From Arthrobacter sp. MAHUQ-56 (lineage in GTDB: Bacteria > Actinomycetota > Actinomycetes > Actinomycetales > Micrococcaceae): 64,000 bases of DNA. How positions within the stretch are numbered: position 1 is the first letter of the stretch; each line of letters starts with the position of its first letter. Location of the stretch: the NCBI RefSeq assembly GCF_019710585.1, contig NZ_JAIFZQ010000020.1, positions 310,001 to 374,000 on the forward strand. Reading direction: 5' to 3'. The position numbers were made by a program, and so were the translations under genes. This document shows, piece by piece, positions 40,940 through 49,813 of this stretch. The notes beneath the pieces were generated by a model, which was not told the DNA's origin, did not search any database, and saw only the letters and a list, made by a program, of their open reading frames with translations.

Positions 40940-42289
40940 TCAGGGCTGTCCCGCCAGTGCGGCTTCCTGGTCGACACCCGCACTCCCGGCTGGCTGCGGC
41001 GGGATGAGGCCGGGGCCGGGTTCGCCAAGGGCGTCGGTTACGGTCACCATTAGTGGAGCCGCAACGAGGGGAAGTGGGACCGCCATGATGCCCTGGCGGC
41101 CGGAAATCTCCAGCACACCAGCGTCGATGATGACGCGGACTTCGGATTCCGCGGCAACCGGGAAGAACACGTCCGTGAAGTCCGCATTCCCGGCTGCTGA
41201 CACCTCCAGCCCCTCCCCGTCATGCCGGAGCGTTGCCAGGGGCCCGTCCGCGGTGGCCAGGCTGATGACCGTCCCGGCGGCGACGACGCAGCGCAGGTCC
41301 GCGCCGCCGTCGAGCACTGACTCAAAGCGGCCGTCCAGCTGCTCCAGCCGCGCGGGTTGCGTGTACTTGGCGAGGTCAGCGTGCGGGGTTGCAATCAGGG
41401 TGTCCCCATCCAGGGTGAGGGTGTGCGGAACGCTGAGCGCGCTGGCCCACTGCCCCTCGGGGCTGATGACGCCGCGGACCCAGAAGATCAGCGACGGTGC
41501 GCCGTCCTTGTCCCGGAAGAACGAGGGGGCGTAGTAGCTCTTGCCGTAAGTGAGCTGTCCCCACGAGCGCGCGGTGAACCGGCCGTCGGAGTAAGTGCCC
41601 ACGCCGTAGGCCACGTAGTGCAGGACGTCATCTTCCCAGATGGAGGTGACCAGGACGTGCGAGCCGTCGATCTCGAACAGCTGCGGGCATTCCCACATGG
41701 TCCCGGTCCATACAGGCGCCGTCTCCGTGCCGGAGCGCTGGGCCGCGATCCCGTCCAGGGTCCACTGTGCCAGGTCCTGTGAACTGTAGGACACTGCGGC
41801 GGCCGTGCCACCTTCCAGCCCGGCGCCGACGAACATCCGCCACTGGCCGCCATCGCGGAACACGAATGGATCCCGATAGGCCACCACGCCCAGGTCCGGC
41901 GCGGTCATCAGCTTGCCGCCTTTGGTCCAGCTGCTCCAGGAGTCGTCGTCCGGCGTGGCCGTCCTGACCGTTCCGATGCCGATGTCCGGCTCGGTCACGG
42001 AGGTGTAGAACATGGTTGCGGCGCCGTCGGTGTCCGTCACGATGGAACCCGACCAGACGCCGTCGTCCCCGTCACCAGGGGCGACGGCGATGCCCTGCTC
42101 CGTCCACGCGATCATGTCCGGGGAAGTGGAATGTCCCCAGTGGCAGTTGGACGCCCATGTGGTGCGGCCGGGGACGTACTGGTAGAAGAGGTGGTACTGG
42201 CCGTCCTTCCACGTGACGCCCAGGGGATCGTTGATCCACCCCTCGGCGGCGGTGAAGTGGAAGGCGGGCCGCAGTTCTTGCGCGTTCAT
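40940..42289 (-). CDS. GH32 family fructan/sucrose hydrolase
   Basis: 449 residues from ATG 42289 with GAGGA upstream; the longer frame to 42397 lacks support. The conserved blocks are WINDPLG (nucleophile Asp), YRDPF (transition-state Asp) and WECPQLF (acid/base Glu). The C-terminal beta-sandwich is typical. No signal peptide, so it should act on imported fructo-oligosaccharides, sucrose or the products of the neighbouring GH172 enzyme. The last gene of the locus transcribed leftward from the LacI genes. Levanase, inulinase or invertase specificity cannot be told apart here. Confidence 0.92.
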   Translation of the reverse strand: MNAQELRPAFHFTAAEGWINDPLGVTWKDGQYHLFYQYVPGRTTWASNCHWGHSTSPDMIAWTEQGIAVAPGDGDDGVWSGSIVTDTDGAATMFYTSVTEPDIGIGTVRTATPDDDSWSSWTKGGKLMTAPDLGVVAYRDPFVFRDGGQWRMFVGAGLEGGTAAAVSYSSQDLAQWTLDGIAAQRSGTETAPVWTGTMWECPQLFEIDGSHVLVTSIWEDDVLHYVAYGVGTYSDGRFTARSWGQLTYGKSYYAPSFFRDKDGAPSLIFWVRGVISPEGQWASALSVPHTLTLDGDTLIATPHADLAKYTQPARLEQLDGRFESVLDGGADLRCVVAAGTVISLATADGPLATLRHDGEGLEVSAAGNADFTDVFFPVAAESEVRVIIDAGVLEISGRQGIMAVPLPLVAAPLMVTVTDALGEPGPGLIPPQPAGSAGVDQEAALAGQP

Positions 42290-42318
42290 GCTGATCCTCG
42301 TTGTGGTGGGTGAATTGG

Positions 42319-43683
42319 TCAGGAGGCCGGGACGCTGTTGGCGGCGTGGAACCGTTGCCGGATGTCCCGCGCTTGTTCGGCGTTGGCCTTCTCCCACTGG
42401 TCGATTTCCGCCTGGCGCTCCCTCCGGACTGCATCGCGCGCCTCCGTGAACTTCCGCATCCGCTCGGCGGAGGCATCCCGTGCCGCCTGCTGGGCGGGGG
42501 TCAGGTCCGGGAGCGGGAGCTCTTCCACCTGGTCGCGGGGGCGCAGGGGCAGGCGGTCCTGGACGGCGTCGATGTCCAGGACGGGGGAGGGGAGAGTCTG
42601 GTACCAGTAGGCGGTGGAGGACCAGTCGTCGGAGAGATGGTTGGCGTGGCCGTGCTCGAACGTGACCTTGATGCGCTTCTGGAAGCGGATGGGATCGGTC
42701 ATGTGGAAGCGGTAGCTGTGGTGGAAGCCGGGCACATTTTCCTCGTGGACCATGGTGCCGTTCATCAGGAACGCGTTGTGCTGCATGCCCCAGGCGTGGC
42801 CGAAGTAGTCTTCCATGCCGGTTCCGTGCAGGCTGGGAGGCCAGGTGTCATCGTCGATGAAGATCATGTCATCGCCTTCGCCCCACCAGGAGCCCTGGAA
42901 GTGGCGGACGGCCAGGTTGCAGCCGACATAATGGCCTCGTCCCTCGGTTTCGAGGACCACGTAGTTGTCCTCGCCCGTGAGGTTGGGGATGGCCACTTCG
43001 ATGCTGTTGGTCTGCAGGTCAGGGCCCCAGCCGGCGTTGGGCTTCTGGCGCCGCCAGTGCGCGTGGAAGTAGGCGGTGTCCTCGGGCAGCGGCTCGGTGT
43101 AGAGCTCGTAGTCAATGTAGAAGTACTGCAGGTAGGGGATATCGTTCTGGTTCTCCACCACAATCCGTGCCCGTGAGTTGAACGGCATCTCGAAGTAGCT
43201 GTTGAACGCTGCGCTGCCACCGAAGGTGTTCAGTTCCGGCTCCTTGGCCGAGACGGAGAGCGGCAGGGAATCGTAGGAGCCGGACAGGGAATTCAGCAGG
43301 CCGAAGAAGTCGCCCAGGGGTGCGATGACGCTCGGGGTCTCCTGGTCATCCCAGTACATTTTCAGCACGATCTTCCGGTAGTAGTCCGGGTCCACCACCT
43401 CCCAGCTGACGCCCAGGGCGTTGTGGATTTCCAGCATCGGCACACCCACCAGTTCCGGTGAGATCTGGCCGGGCCCGGGCTGGATCCGGCAGGACTGGGT
43501 CATCCAGATGTGGGTGATGGCGCCGGGGCCTTCGAGGTCTGCCAGGACCCGTTCCTCGCCGGGCATGATGATCCAGTTGTCCCGGTTGCGGCCGGTCTGG
43601 TCCCAGCTGGAGGCGCGGGCCGTGCGGGCGGTGGAGAGCTTGGTCAGGCTGGAGAGCAGGCCGGAGCGCGTTGATGTAGCCAA
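42319..43683 (-). CDS. GH172-family (DUF2961) glycoside hydrolase
   Basis: 454 residues from TTG 43683 (AAAGG upstream). Diagnostic segments of the DUF2961 fold are the double jelly-roll strands around DLEGPGAITHIWMT, FNSYFEMPF, HGTGMEDYFGHAWG and FHHSYRFH. GH172 members include difructose dianhydride I synthase/hydrolase and arabinofuranosidases. With GH32 and a sugar importer in the same operon, breakdown of difructose anhydrides or other fructans is the best guess. No signal peptide; intracellular. The C-terminus is charged and helical, which is an addition. Confidence 0.82.
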   Translation of the reverse strand: MATSTRSGLLSSLTKLSTARTARASSWDQTGRNRDNWIIMPGEERVLADLEGPGAITHIWMTQSCRIQPGPGQISPELVGVPMLEIHNALGVSWEVVDPDYYRKIVLKMYWDDQETPSVIAPLGDFFGLLNSLSGSYDSLPLSVSAKEPELNTFGGSAAFNSYFEMPFNSRARIVVENQNDIPYLQYFYIDYELYTEPLPEDTAYFHAHWRRQKPNAGWGPDLQTNSIEVAIPNLTGEDNYVVLETEGRGHYVGCNLAVRHFQGSWWGEGDDMIFIDDDTWPPSLHGTGMEDYFGHAWGMQHNAFLMNGTMVHEENVPGFHHSYRFHMTDPIRFQKRIKVTFEHGHANHLSDDWSSTAYWYQTLPSPVLDIDAVQDRLPLRPRDQVEELPLPDLTPAQQAARDASAERMRKFTEARDAVRRERQAEIDQWEKANAEQARDIRQRFHAANSVPAS

Positions 43684-43711
43684 GATGGTGCCTTTCTCAA
43701 AGTATTGGTGT

Positions 43712-44596
43712 TTAGCCCTTGACAGCGGACTGGGTCAGGCTGGCGATGATCCAGCGCTGGGCCACAAGGAAGACGATCAGTGCCGGTGCGATGGCGATGG
43801 TGGTGGCCGCCATCACTTGGGCCACGTTGCCGGCACCGTACGGGCCGAGCATCAGGACCAGGGCCAGCGGGAGGGTGGCGGTGTCCGTGCTGTTGAGGAA
43901 GATGGACGGGGCGAAGTACGCGTTCCAACTGCCCAGGAACGTGATGACGCCCAGGGTGCTGACCGCGTTCTTGGCCAGCGGCAGCGCGATCAGCCGGTAC
44001 GTTTGCCAGGCCGTGGCGCCGTCCATGCGGGCGGCGTCGATGATTTCCTGCGGCAGGCCCAGGAAGAACTGCCGCAGCAGGAACACTCCCAGGGCCCCGG
44101 TGATGCCGGGCAGGATCAGGCTGAGGGGGTTGTCCAGCAGTCCGAAGGTCCGCATGAGCAGGAACAGCGGGATGATTGTCACCTGTGCCGGCACCATCAG
44201 CGAGGACAGCAGTCCCACGAAGATGGAGTTGCGGCCGGGGAACTGCAGCTTGGCGAACGCGTAGCCGGCCATGGGCGCGGTGATGATCATGCCCACGCTG
44301 ACCGCGATGGCGATCACCGCGCTGTTGAACATATTCCGCAGGATGGGGACCGGCCCGCTGACGGCGCCGGCGTAGTTGCCCCAGTCCCATTCGGTGGGCA
44401 GCCACTGCGGCGGCAGGTCGTAGGCGTGGCTGGCGTCCCGCAGCGAGGTGGTGAACATCCAGAGGAACGGGGCCACCATGCCAATGGCGCCCAGGACAAG
44501 CAGCCCGACCGAAATGGACTTCCCGACGCCGGCGCGCCGCCGCCGTCGTACATCCTGTCCTTGGACAGTGCGGGAGGGGAGGACGGCGTTACTCAT
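43712..44596 (-). CDS. Sugar ABC transporter permease (MalG type)
   Basis: 294 residues, about six helices. The EAA loop is at DAARMDGATAWQTYRLIALPLAKN near residue 205, in the form found in carbohydrate permeases of the CUT1 group. It pairs with the next gene's MalF-type permease, overlapping it by eight bases. No ATPase gene is in the locus, so a shared MsmX-type ATPase encoded elsewhere must power it. Expected cargo: fructo-oligosaccharides or difructose anhydride. Confidence 0.9.
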   Translation of the reverse strand: MSNAVLPSRTVQGQDVRRRRRAGVGKSISVGLLVLGAIGMVAPFLWMFTTSLRDASHAYDLPPQWLPTEWDWGNYAGAVSGPVPILRNMFNSAVIAIAVSVGMIITAPMAGYAFAKLQFPGRNSIFVGLLSSLMVPAQVTIIPLFLLMRTFGLLDNPLSLILPGITGALGVFLLRQFFLGLPQEIIDAARMDGATAWQTYRLIALPLAKNAVSTLGVITFLGSWNAYFAPSIFLNSTDTATLPLALVLMLGPYGAGNVAQVMAATTIAIAPALIVFLVAQRWIIASLTQSAVKG

Positions 44597-45545
44597 TGTT
44601 CACCCATGACTTCCGAAGGCGGAACTGCACCATAGTCACCAGCATGATGATGAGGAACAGCGTGACAGCGATGGCAGAGGCATAGCCCATGTCGAACTTG
44701 TTGAATGCCACCTCGGCGATGTACATCACCACACTGCGGCTGGCGTCACCCGGGCCGCCGCGGGTGAGCACAATGATCGATTCGTAGATCTGGAACGCAC
44801 CGATGATGGTGATGGTGATGTTGAAGAAGGTCGCCTGGCTGATCATCGGCAGGATGATGCGGTGAAAGACCTGCCACTCGCTGGCCCCGTCCATCCTCGC
44901 GGCCTCCATCATGTCCTTGGGCACTTCCTGCAGGGCGGCGACGAAGATCAGCATGGCGAACCCAACATTCCGCCAGGTGTCCACGATGATCACCGAGACC
45001 TTGGAGAACTCGGAGCTGTTAAGCCAGTCGATCCGCTCCCCGCCCATGGCAGTGAGGTAGTAGTTCAGGATCCCCGTGTCCTTCTGGAAGAGCGCCTGCC
45101 AGATGATGGACACGTACACCAGCGCCACCAGGTACGGGAAGAAGTACGCCGAGCGGAACACGTACGTAAGGGCCCGGGGGAGCCGCTGGTTGATCAGCAC
45201 GGCGAACAGTAGCGCGAAGCCGTTGATGAGGACGACGGCGGCCGTGACGTACACGAGCGTGTTGCCGTAGGTGGTGGCCAGGCGTTCGTCCCGGAACATC
45301 CGGATGTAGTTGTCGAGGCCGATGAACTTCGGTGCGGTGAGGATGTTGTACTTGGTGAGGCTCAGGTACAGGGCCGCGATGAGGGGGCCCAGGACGAAGA
45401 CCAGGAACCCGATGACCGTGGGTGCCGTGAACAGGTAGCCTGTGAGGGCTTCCCGGCGGCGGGCGGTGCTTTGGGGCCCGGGGCGGCCCCCGCGCCCGGA
45501 GGCGGGCGCGGGCGGCACCGCGGTTTTTGGGGCGGTCATTGTCAT
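44589..45545 (-). CDS. Sugar ABC transporter permease (MalF type)
   Basis: 318 residues, about six helices after an N-terminal Pro/Arg-rich cytosolic part. EAA motif EAARMDGASEWQVFHRIILP lies near residue 225. Stop overlaps the start of the MalG-type gene by eight bases and its start overlaps the binding-protein gene's end, so one operon is certain. Together with its partner it makes the membrane channel of a CUT1 importer. Confidence 0.9.
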   Translation of the reverse strand: MTMTAPKTAVPPAPASGRGGRPGPQSTARRREALTGYLFTAPTVIGFLVFVLGPLIAALYLSLTKYNILTAPKFIGLDNYIRMFRDERLATTYGNTLVYVTAAVVLINGFALLFAVLINQRLPRALTYVFRSAYFFPYLVALVYVSIIWQALFQKDTGILNYYLTAMGGERIDWLNSSEFSKVSVIIVDTWRNVGFAMLIFVAALQEVPKDMMEAARMDGASEWQVFHRIILPMISQATFFNITITIIGAFQIYESIIVLTRGGPGDASRSVVMYIAEVAFNKFDMGYASAIAVTLFLIIMLVTMVQFRLRKSWVNNE

Positions 45546-46846
45546 TGCTGCAACGCCTCCTCTACATCCTTTTGCGCCTTCTCCAGTGATGCGCCGATGT
45601 CCTGGCCGGACATAATCTCGTCCATGGCCCGCATGAACGCCGGGTCCAGTACGTTGTAGGCGCGCGGTGCGGCCACGGGCTTGGCGTAGGAGAGGGAGTT
45701 GTAGAACTCTTCCGCATGCTCGGGCGAAGCCAGGAACTCCGGCGATGAGGCGGCCGTCTTGGTTGACGGAACGGCTGCACCGGCGTCAGCCCATTTCTTC
45801 TGGGTCTGCTGGTCGGTGAGCATCTTGATGAACTCCCAGGAAAGTTCCTGGTTTTTGGACGACTTGGAGACGGCGAAGGCGCCGGCGCCGAAGACCGTGG
45901 ACTTGGTGGTTCCCTTGGGCCAGGGGAGGATGTCGTAGTCGCTGAAGCCGGCCTTTTCGAAGCCTCCCGTGACGAAGTGCCCGGCGCCTGTCATGGCTGC
46001 CTTTCCTGCCGGGAACAGCTGGTAGGGGTCCGAGCCCTTGGGCTGGGGGGAGACGCCATACTTGGTGACCAGGTCGCGGACCCAGCTAACTGTTTCCTTC
46101 ACCTTGTCATCGGTGAGCTGGGCAGTCTTTAGGTCATCGCTCATCACGGAGGTGCCATTGGAGTACAGCCAGGGGGTGATGCCGAAGGAGTAGTACGGCA
46201 TGGCGAACCCGTACACCTTGTCGGCACCGGAACCGGTGGTCAGCTTTTTGGAAATCTCAAGGAACTCATCCCAGGTCCAGTCGTCACTGGGACGTTCGAT
46301 GCCGGCGGCTTTGAACATCTTGGTGTTGTAGTAAATGACCATGGTGTTGAACGTGTTGGGCATGAGGTAGGTAGACCCGTCCTTGCTGAAGCCTTCCAGC
46401 AGTTTGGGATCAATATCATCGCGGAGGGCCTTGGCCTCCGGATCGTTCTTGAGGAAGCCGTCCAGGGGAGTGAAGAGGTCGTTGGCCAGGCCCAGTTCCA
46501 CACCTTCGGTGGCGATATTGATAACGTCCGGTGCCTGGCCCGCGGCCGCCTGGGTGACCAGCTTGTTGACGTATTCGGTCCAGGTGGTGATGGGGGTGAA
46601 GTTGTTGTTCACCGTGACGTTCGGGTATTTCTCCTTGAAGCGTTCCGCCACGCTGTCGTAGACGGCTTTGTCGCCGGGGTCGCCCCAGTTGGAGACGGTG
46701 ATGGTGGTGGTGATGTCCTTGGACGGTGCCGCATAAGGGCCGTCGGCTGCCGGGGCTGTTGTTTGTGCTCCGCCCCCGCAAGCGGTGAGGGCCAGCGCTG
46801 CGGCGGTGGCCGCCGCAGCGAGGGTGGTGCGGACTGTGTTTCTCAT
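45542..46846 (-). CDS. Sugar-binding lipoprotein of the ABC importer
   Basis: 434 residues from ATG 46846, AAAGGAG at good spacing. Signal peptide with lipobox LTAC (Cys about 23) followed by GGGAQTT. The body is a group-1 solute-binding protein (VSNWGDPGDKAVYDSVAERF, then KYGVSPQP and later). It captures oligosaccharides outside the membrane and passes them to the permeases below. First structural gene of the importer operon; LacI gene lies upstream in the same direction. Confidence 0.92.
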   Translation of the reverse strand: MRNTVRTTLAAAATAAALALTACGGGAQTTAPAADGPYAAPSKDITTTITVSNWGDPGDKAVYDSVAERFKEKYPNVTVNNNFTPITTWTEYVNKLVTQAAAGQAPDVINIATEGVELGLANDLFTPLDGFLKNDPEAKALRDDIDPKLLEGFSKDGSTYLMPNTFNTMVIYYNTKMFKAAGIERPSDDWTWDEFLEISKKLTTGSGADKVYGFAMPYYSFGITPWLYSNGTSVMSDDLKTAQLTDDKVKETVSWVRDLVTKYGVSPQPKGSDPYQLFPAGKAAMTGAGHFVTGGFEKAGFSDYDILPWPKGTTKSTVFGAGAFAVSKSSKNQELSWEFIKMLTDQQTQKKWADAGAAVPSTKTAASSPEFLASPEHAEEFYNSLSYAKPVAAPRAYNVLDPAFMRAMDEIMSGQDIGASLEKAQKDVEEALQQ

Positions 46847-46913
46847 GGAATGCTCCTTTGCATGCTGCGCCGGGGAGGTGCTTGATGGGATGCGGTTGGG
46901 GTACATGTTGCTG

Positions 46914-47930
46914 CTAGCTGGTGGTGCCCGTGGAAAGCCGGAACTCGATCCGGGACTCGAGCCGGAGGACCTGCGGGGGAGCGGAGGGCTTATCCAGACG
47001 CCGCAAGAGTAAGCTCACCGCGCTTTCGCCCAGCTGGAACGCTGGCTGGCGGACGGTGGTGATCTGGGGCTGGAACAGGTCCGAGTAGGTGAACCCGTCG
47101 AACGTGGCGAAGGCGATGTCTCCAGGCACCCGTAGGCCCTCCCTCTGGACTGCCCGGAGCGCACCCGCCGCCAGCAGCGTGCTGCAGGCGAGGATCGCCG
47201 TCGGACGTTCTGCCGGGTCTGCCAGCAATGGGCGGACCCGGTCGAACGAGGCTGCCGCAGTGGCCGTGCCCTCGCAGAGCAGGGCGTCCTGTGCGTCCAG
47301 TCCCTGCGCCTGCATGGCGGTGAGGAAGCCGTCATAACGCTCGCGGAGGGAGGAAACCCGCAGGTCGCCCGACACCAGCAGTATCCGCCGGTGCCCTTGG
47401 GCGGTCAGGTGTTCAACCAGGGACTTCATGGCGGCGTGGTTGTTGACGCCCACTTGGTCCACGGTGTCCTGCCCGTCCAGATCTGCCAGCCGGTCCAGCA
47501 GGACCAAGGGCTTTTGCTCCTCGCGGATCCGCTGCAGCAGGCCGGCATGTGAACCTGCTGCGCGGGCGAGGATGAGACCGTCGACCCGCCGGTCCAGGAG
47601 GGCTTCCACTGCCGAGTTTTCCCGTGCGGGGTCTTCCGCCGAGTTGGCCAGGAGCAGGGAGAGTCCGTTCTGTGCTGCGGCCTCCTCGACGCCGTGCACC
47701 ATGTCCGCGAACGCCGGTTCGCCCGCGTCGGAAACCACCAGGCCGATGGAATCCGTTCGTGCGCGGCGCATGGACCTGGCCAGAACGTCCCGGCGGTAGC
47801 CGGTGGCCTTCACGGCGTGCATAACGCGCTCTTTGGTCTCGGGCTCGACGTGCCGGGTTTCGTTGAGGACATGCGAAACAGTGGACGTCGAAACGCCGGC
47901 AAGAGATGCGACATCAATGATGGTTGCCAC
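46914..47930 (-). CDS. LacI family transcriptional regulator 1 (fructan locus)
   Basis: 338 residues from a GTG at 47930 with AGGAGG upstream. N-terminal LacI helix-turn-helix IIDVASLAGVSTSTVSHVLNETR, then the periplasmic-binding-like domain with DSIGLVVSDAGEPAF. Similar throughout to the second LacI gene just upstream. It most probably represses the importer and hydrolases until a fructose-containing inducer binds. Operator-like AACGTT sequences lie before it and before the other LacI gene. Confidence 0.9.
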   Translation of the reverse strand: MATIIDVASLAGVSTSTVSHVLNETRHVEPETKERVMHAVKATGYRRDVLARSMRRARTDSIGLVVSDAGEPAFADMVHGVEEAAAQNGLSLLLANSAEDPARENSAVEALLDRRVDGLILARAAGSHAGLLQRIREEQKPLVLLDRLADLDGQDTVDQVGVNNHAAMKSLVEHLTAQGHRRILLVSGDLRVSSLRERYDGFLTAMQAQGLDAQDALLCEGTATAAASFDRVRPLLADPAERPTAILACSTLLAAGALRAVQREGLRVPGDIAFATFDGFTYSDLFQPQITTVRQPAFQLGESAVSLLLRRLDKPSAPPQVLRLESRIEFRLSTGTTS

Positions 47931-47943
47931 TGCTCCTCCTTAG

Positions 47944-47990
47944 CGAAACGATTGCGCGAACGTTTCGATGGTAGGCGCAAACGTTTCGAT
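47944..47990. promoter_or_regulatory. Two LacI-type operators between the LacI genes
   Basis: Site A: CGAAACG (47944-47950) and CGTTTCG (47961-47967) form an inverted repeat around ATTGCGCGAA. Site B: GCAAACGTTTCG with perfect core AAACGTTT at 47979-47986. Both lie within 60 bases upstream of the LacI gene at 46914-47930, as expected for autorepression. Confidence 0.65.
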
Positions 47991-48048
47991 GTGCAATGGA
48001 TCACGTGAAAGTTCTTGTCCGCCGGCTTGTGCGGCGGCGCGGCGCCGC

Positions 48049-49053
48049 CTAGGCGGGCGTTGGTGCTCCGGTGGAGGCGCGATATTCGATGGTGGGCGCC
48101 AGTCGCACCGTGGAGGGCTCTCGCGACTTGTCCGCGATGCGCTTGGCGAGGAGCTCGGCAGCCGTGGCTCCAACCTGGAAGGCCGGCTGACGGACGGTGG
48201 TGAGCTGGGGTTCGAATAGATCCGCGTAGGCGAAGCCGTCGAAAGTGGCGAAGGCAATGTCGTCCGGCATTCGGAGGCCGCGCTGCTGTACCTGCCTAAG
48301 GGCAGCGGCCGCGAGGACTGTGCTGCAGGCGATGACTGCTGTTGGTGGCTTCACGGCGGCCAGGGCTTTGCTGATGCCGGCCTCAATCTTCTGTTGGTCC
48401 TCGGCTACCACGGTTAGTTGCTTCCCGGCGGGGGTCCCGGCTGCCTCCATGGCTTCGATAAAGGCCTCGTGCCGTTCCTGCAGGGTAGCCACGCGGACGT
48501 CCCCAACGACCAGGAGGATCCGTTCGTGGCCCTGGCTCGTGAGGTGCTGCACCAGTTCGTTGATGGGTTCCCGGTTCTCCACGCCCACTTGGTCGTAGGG
48601 TTCGTCGAAGAGCCGGTCCATCAGGACCAGGGGAGTGTCCTGGTCCTGAAATTCGGCAAGGGCTCCTGGGCCGGAGCCGGCTGCGCGGGCCAGGATGATG
48701 CCGTCCACCCGGCGCTCCAGGAGGGCCTGGACGGCGCGGGCCTCACGCTGCGGGTCCTCCGCGGAGTTGGCCAGCAACAAGGTGACGCCCTGGCGTGCTG
48801 CTTCTTCTTCGACACCGCGGATCATTTCGGCGAAAGCCGGCTCGCCGCCGTCGGACACTATCAGGCCGATGCTGTCAGTCCGTGAGCGCCGCATGGCCCG
48901 GGCCAGTGCGTCCTGCCTGTAGGACGTTTCCTCGATGGCCTTGAGGACCTTCTGCCGCGTTTCGTCATTGACATGCCGGGTGCCGTTGAGGACGTGCGAG
49001 ACGGTGGAGATGGATACGCCCGCAAGCTTGGCAACTTTTACCATCGTCGTCAT
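48049..49053 (-). CDS. LacI family transcriptional regulator 2 (fructan locus)
   Basis: 334 residues from ATG 49053 with GAGGA upstream; a longer frame to 49398 lacks support. Helix-turn-helix MVKVAKLAGVSISTVSHVLN. The following segments DSIGLIVSDGGEPAFAEM, LLANSAEDP and RRVDGIILARAAGS are almost the same as in the neighbouring LacI protein, so the pair arose by tandem duplication. DNA-recognition helix differs little (STSTVSHVLN versus SISTVSHVLN), so the two may bind the same operators with different inducers. Confidence 0.9.
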   Translation of the reverse strand: MTTMVKVAKLAGVSISTVSHVLNGTRHVNDETRQKVLKAIEETSYRQDALARAMRRSRTDSIGLIVSDGGEPAFAEMIRGVEEEAARQGVTLLLANSAEDPQREARAVQALLERRVDGIILARAAGSGPGALAEFQDQDTPLVLMDRLFDEPYDQVGVENREPINELVQHLTSQGHERILLVVGDVRVATLQERHEAFIEAMEAAGTPAGKQLTVVAEDQQKIEAGISKALAAVKPPTAVIACSTVLAAAALRQVQQRGLRMPDDIAFATFDGFAYADLFEPQLTTVRQPAFQVGATAAELLAKRIADKSREPSTVRLAPTIEYRASTGAPTPA

Positions 49054-49072
49054 CGTCGCCGTCCTCGGAGAA

Positions 49073-49094
49073 TCGTTTGCGCGAACGTTTCGCG
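49073..49094. promoter_or_regulatory. LacI-type operator before LacI gene 2
   Basis: TCGTTTGCGCGAACGTTTCG (continuing CG) contains CGTTTGCGCGAACG, an imperfect palindrome, and the half-site AACGTTTCG shared with the sites at 47944-47990. It lies about 20 bases upstream of the ATG at 49053. Shared sites suggest the two LacI proteins cross-regulate. Confidence 0.6.
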
Positions 49095-49577
49095 CCGCCT
49101 CCGCCAGTTTACAGATAGGCCACAGTGCGATGGTTGGCAACTGCATTTCAAATGCTGTGGCATCCTGCGTTTCCTGACGGCCCAACCGAGGACCAAACCA
49201 GTCTCTATCCGATATGTGGGGGCCGATGGCTTTTTTGCGAATCGACGCTGATCCGCTGGCCTCCGCCATCGGCCCCTGGTCTGTATGGAATGTGGAAGCG
49301 CTTGGCGGCGCCGTTGCGTGACGCCGCCAAGCGGTTGAGACCATCGGTTTTATCCGACGTAGGCCCGGGGTAACTGGGACCCAGATTCCCAGGTGCATCT
49401 CGTGCGCTCCGTGCCTTCATGCATCACTGTGGAGGCCCTCGCTCAACAACAGCGCCACTTACCGTCAAGAATTGATCAAGACTCACGAAAATTTGTGGCG
49501 CTCCGTCTTTTTTCTGCAGCCCGGGCGAGTGCCGTAACCTTGTAGCGATTACCGGTCTCACAAAAAGGGTCAGAACC
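49095..49577. other. Intergenic region, no gene seen
   Basis: 480 bases upstream of the second LacI gene and of the small membrane gene. No supported open frame and no obvious structured RNA. The right end supplies the promoter and start region of the small gene at 49578. Confidence 0.35.
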
Positions 49578-49763
49578 TTGGCAAACACTGCTTCGCAGGC
49601 GCCCACGCTCGGCACGCTCGAAAACATCGGCTGGACCAGCCTGTCCATCGGCATCGCCGCCGTGCTGCTTCCGGCGATCGGCCTGAAGGCCCTGTCGAAG
49701 GCCGTCTTCCCCAAGGCCTTCAAGCCGGCGCCGGCCGAGGAACGCCACTACCTCATCCAGTAA
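49578..49763 (+). CDS. Small single-span membrane protein
   Basis: 61 residues from TTG 49578 (weak GGGT upstream). Starts MANTASQAPTLGTLENIGW, then one helix (TSLSIGIAAVLLPAIGL) and a Lys/Pro tail KALSKAVFPKAFKPA ending HYLIQ. The size, one helix and good codon use suggest a real gene, though no family is recognised. A half copy of the GCGTACGACGGCGG palindrome follows its stop. Confidence 0.55.
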   Translation: MANTASQAPTLGTLENIGWTSLSIGIAAVLLPAIGLKALSKAVFPKAFKPAPAEERHYLIQ

Positions 49764-49783
49764 CGTCACCGGTGTGGCCGCGT

Positions 49784-49798
49784 GCCGCCGTCGTACGC
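49784..49798. repeat. Single arm of the GCGTACGACGGCGG palindrome family (copy 3)
   Basis: GCCGCCGTCGTACGC equals the right arm of the palindromes at 28272 and 37375. No matching left arm was found, so it may be a decayed copy. It lies between converging genes. Confidence 0.5.
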
Positions 49799-49813
49799 GT
49801 CCGGCAGCCGGTG

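Noticed and set aside
44541..44551. GCCGCCGTCGTAC-like piece resembling the palindrome arm
   Set aside because: Lies inside the start of the MalG-type permease and encodes Arg/Asp codons; a chance partial match.
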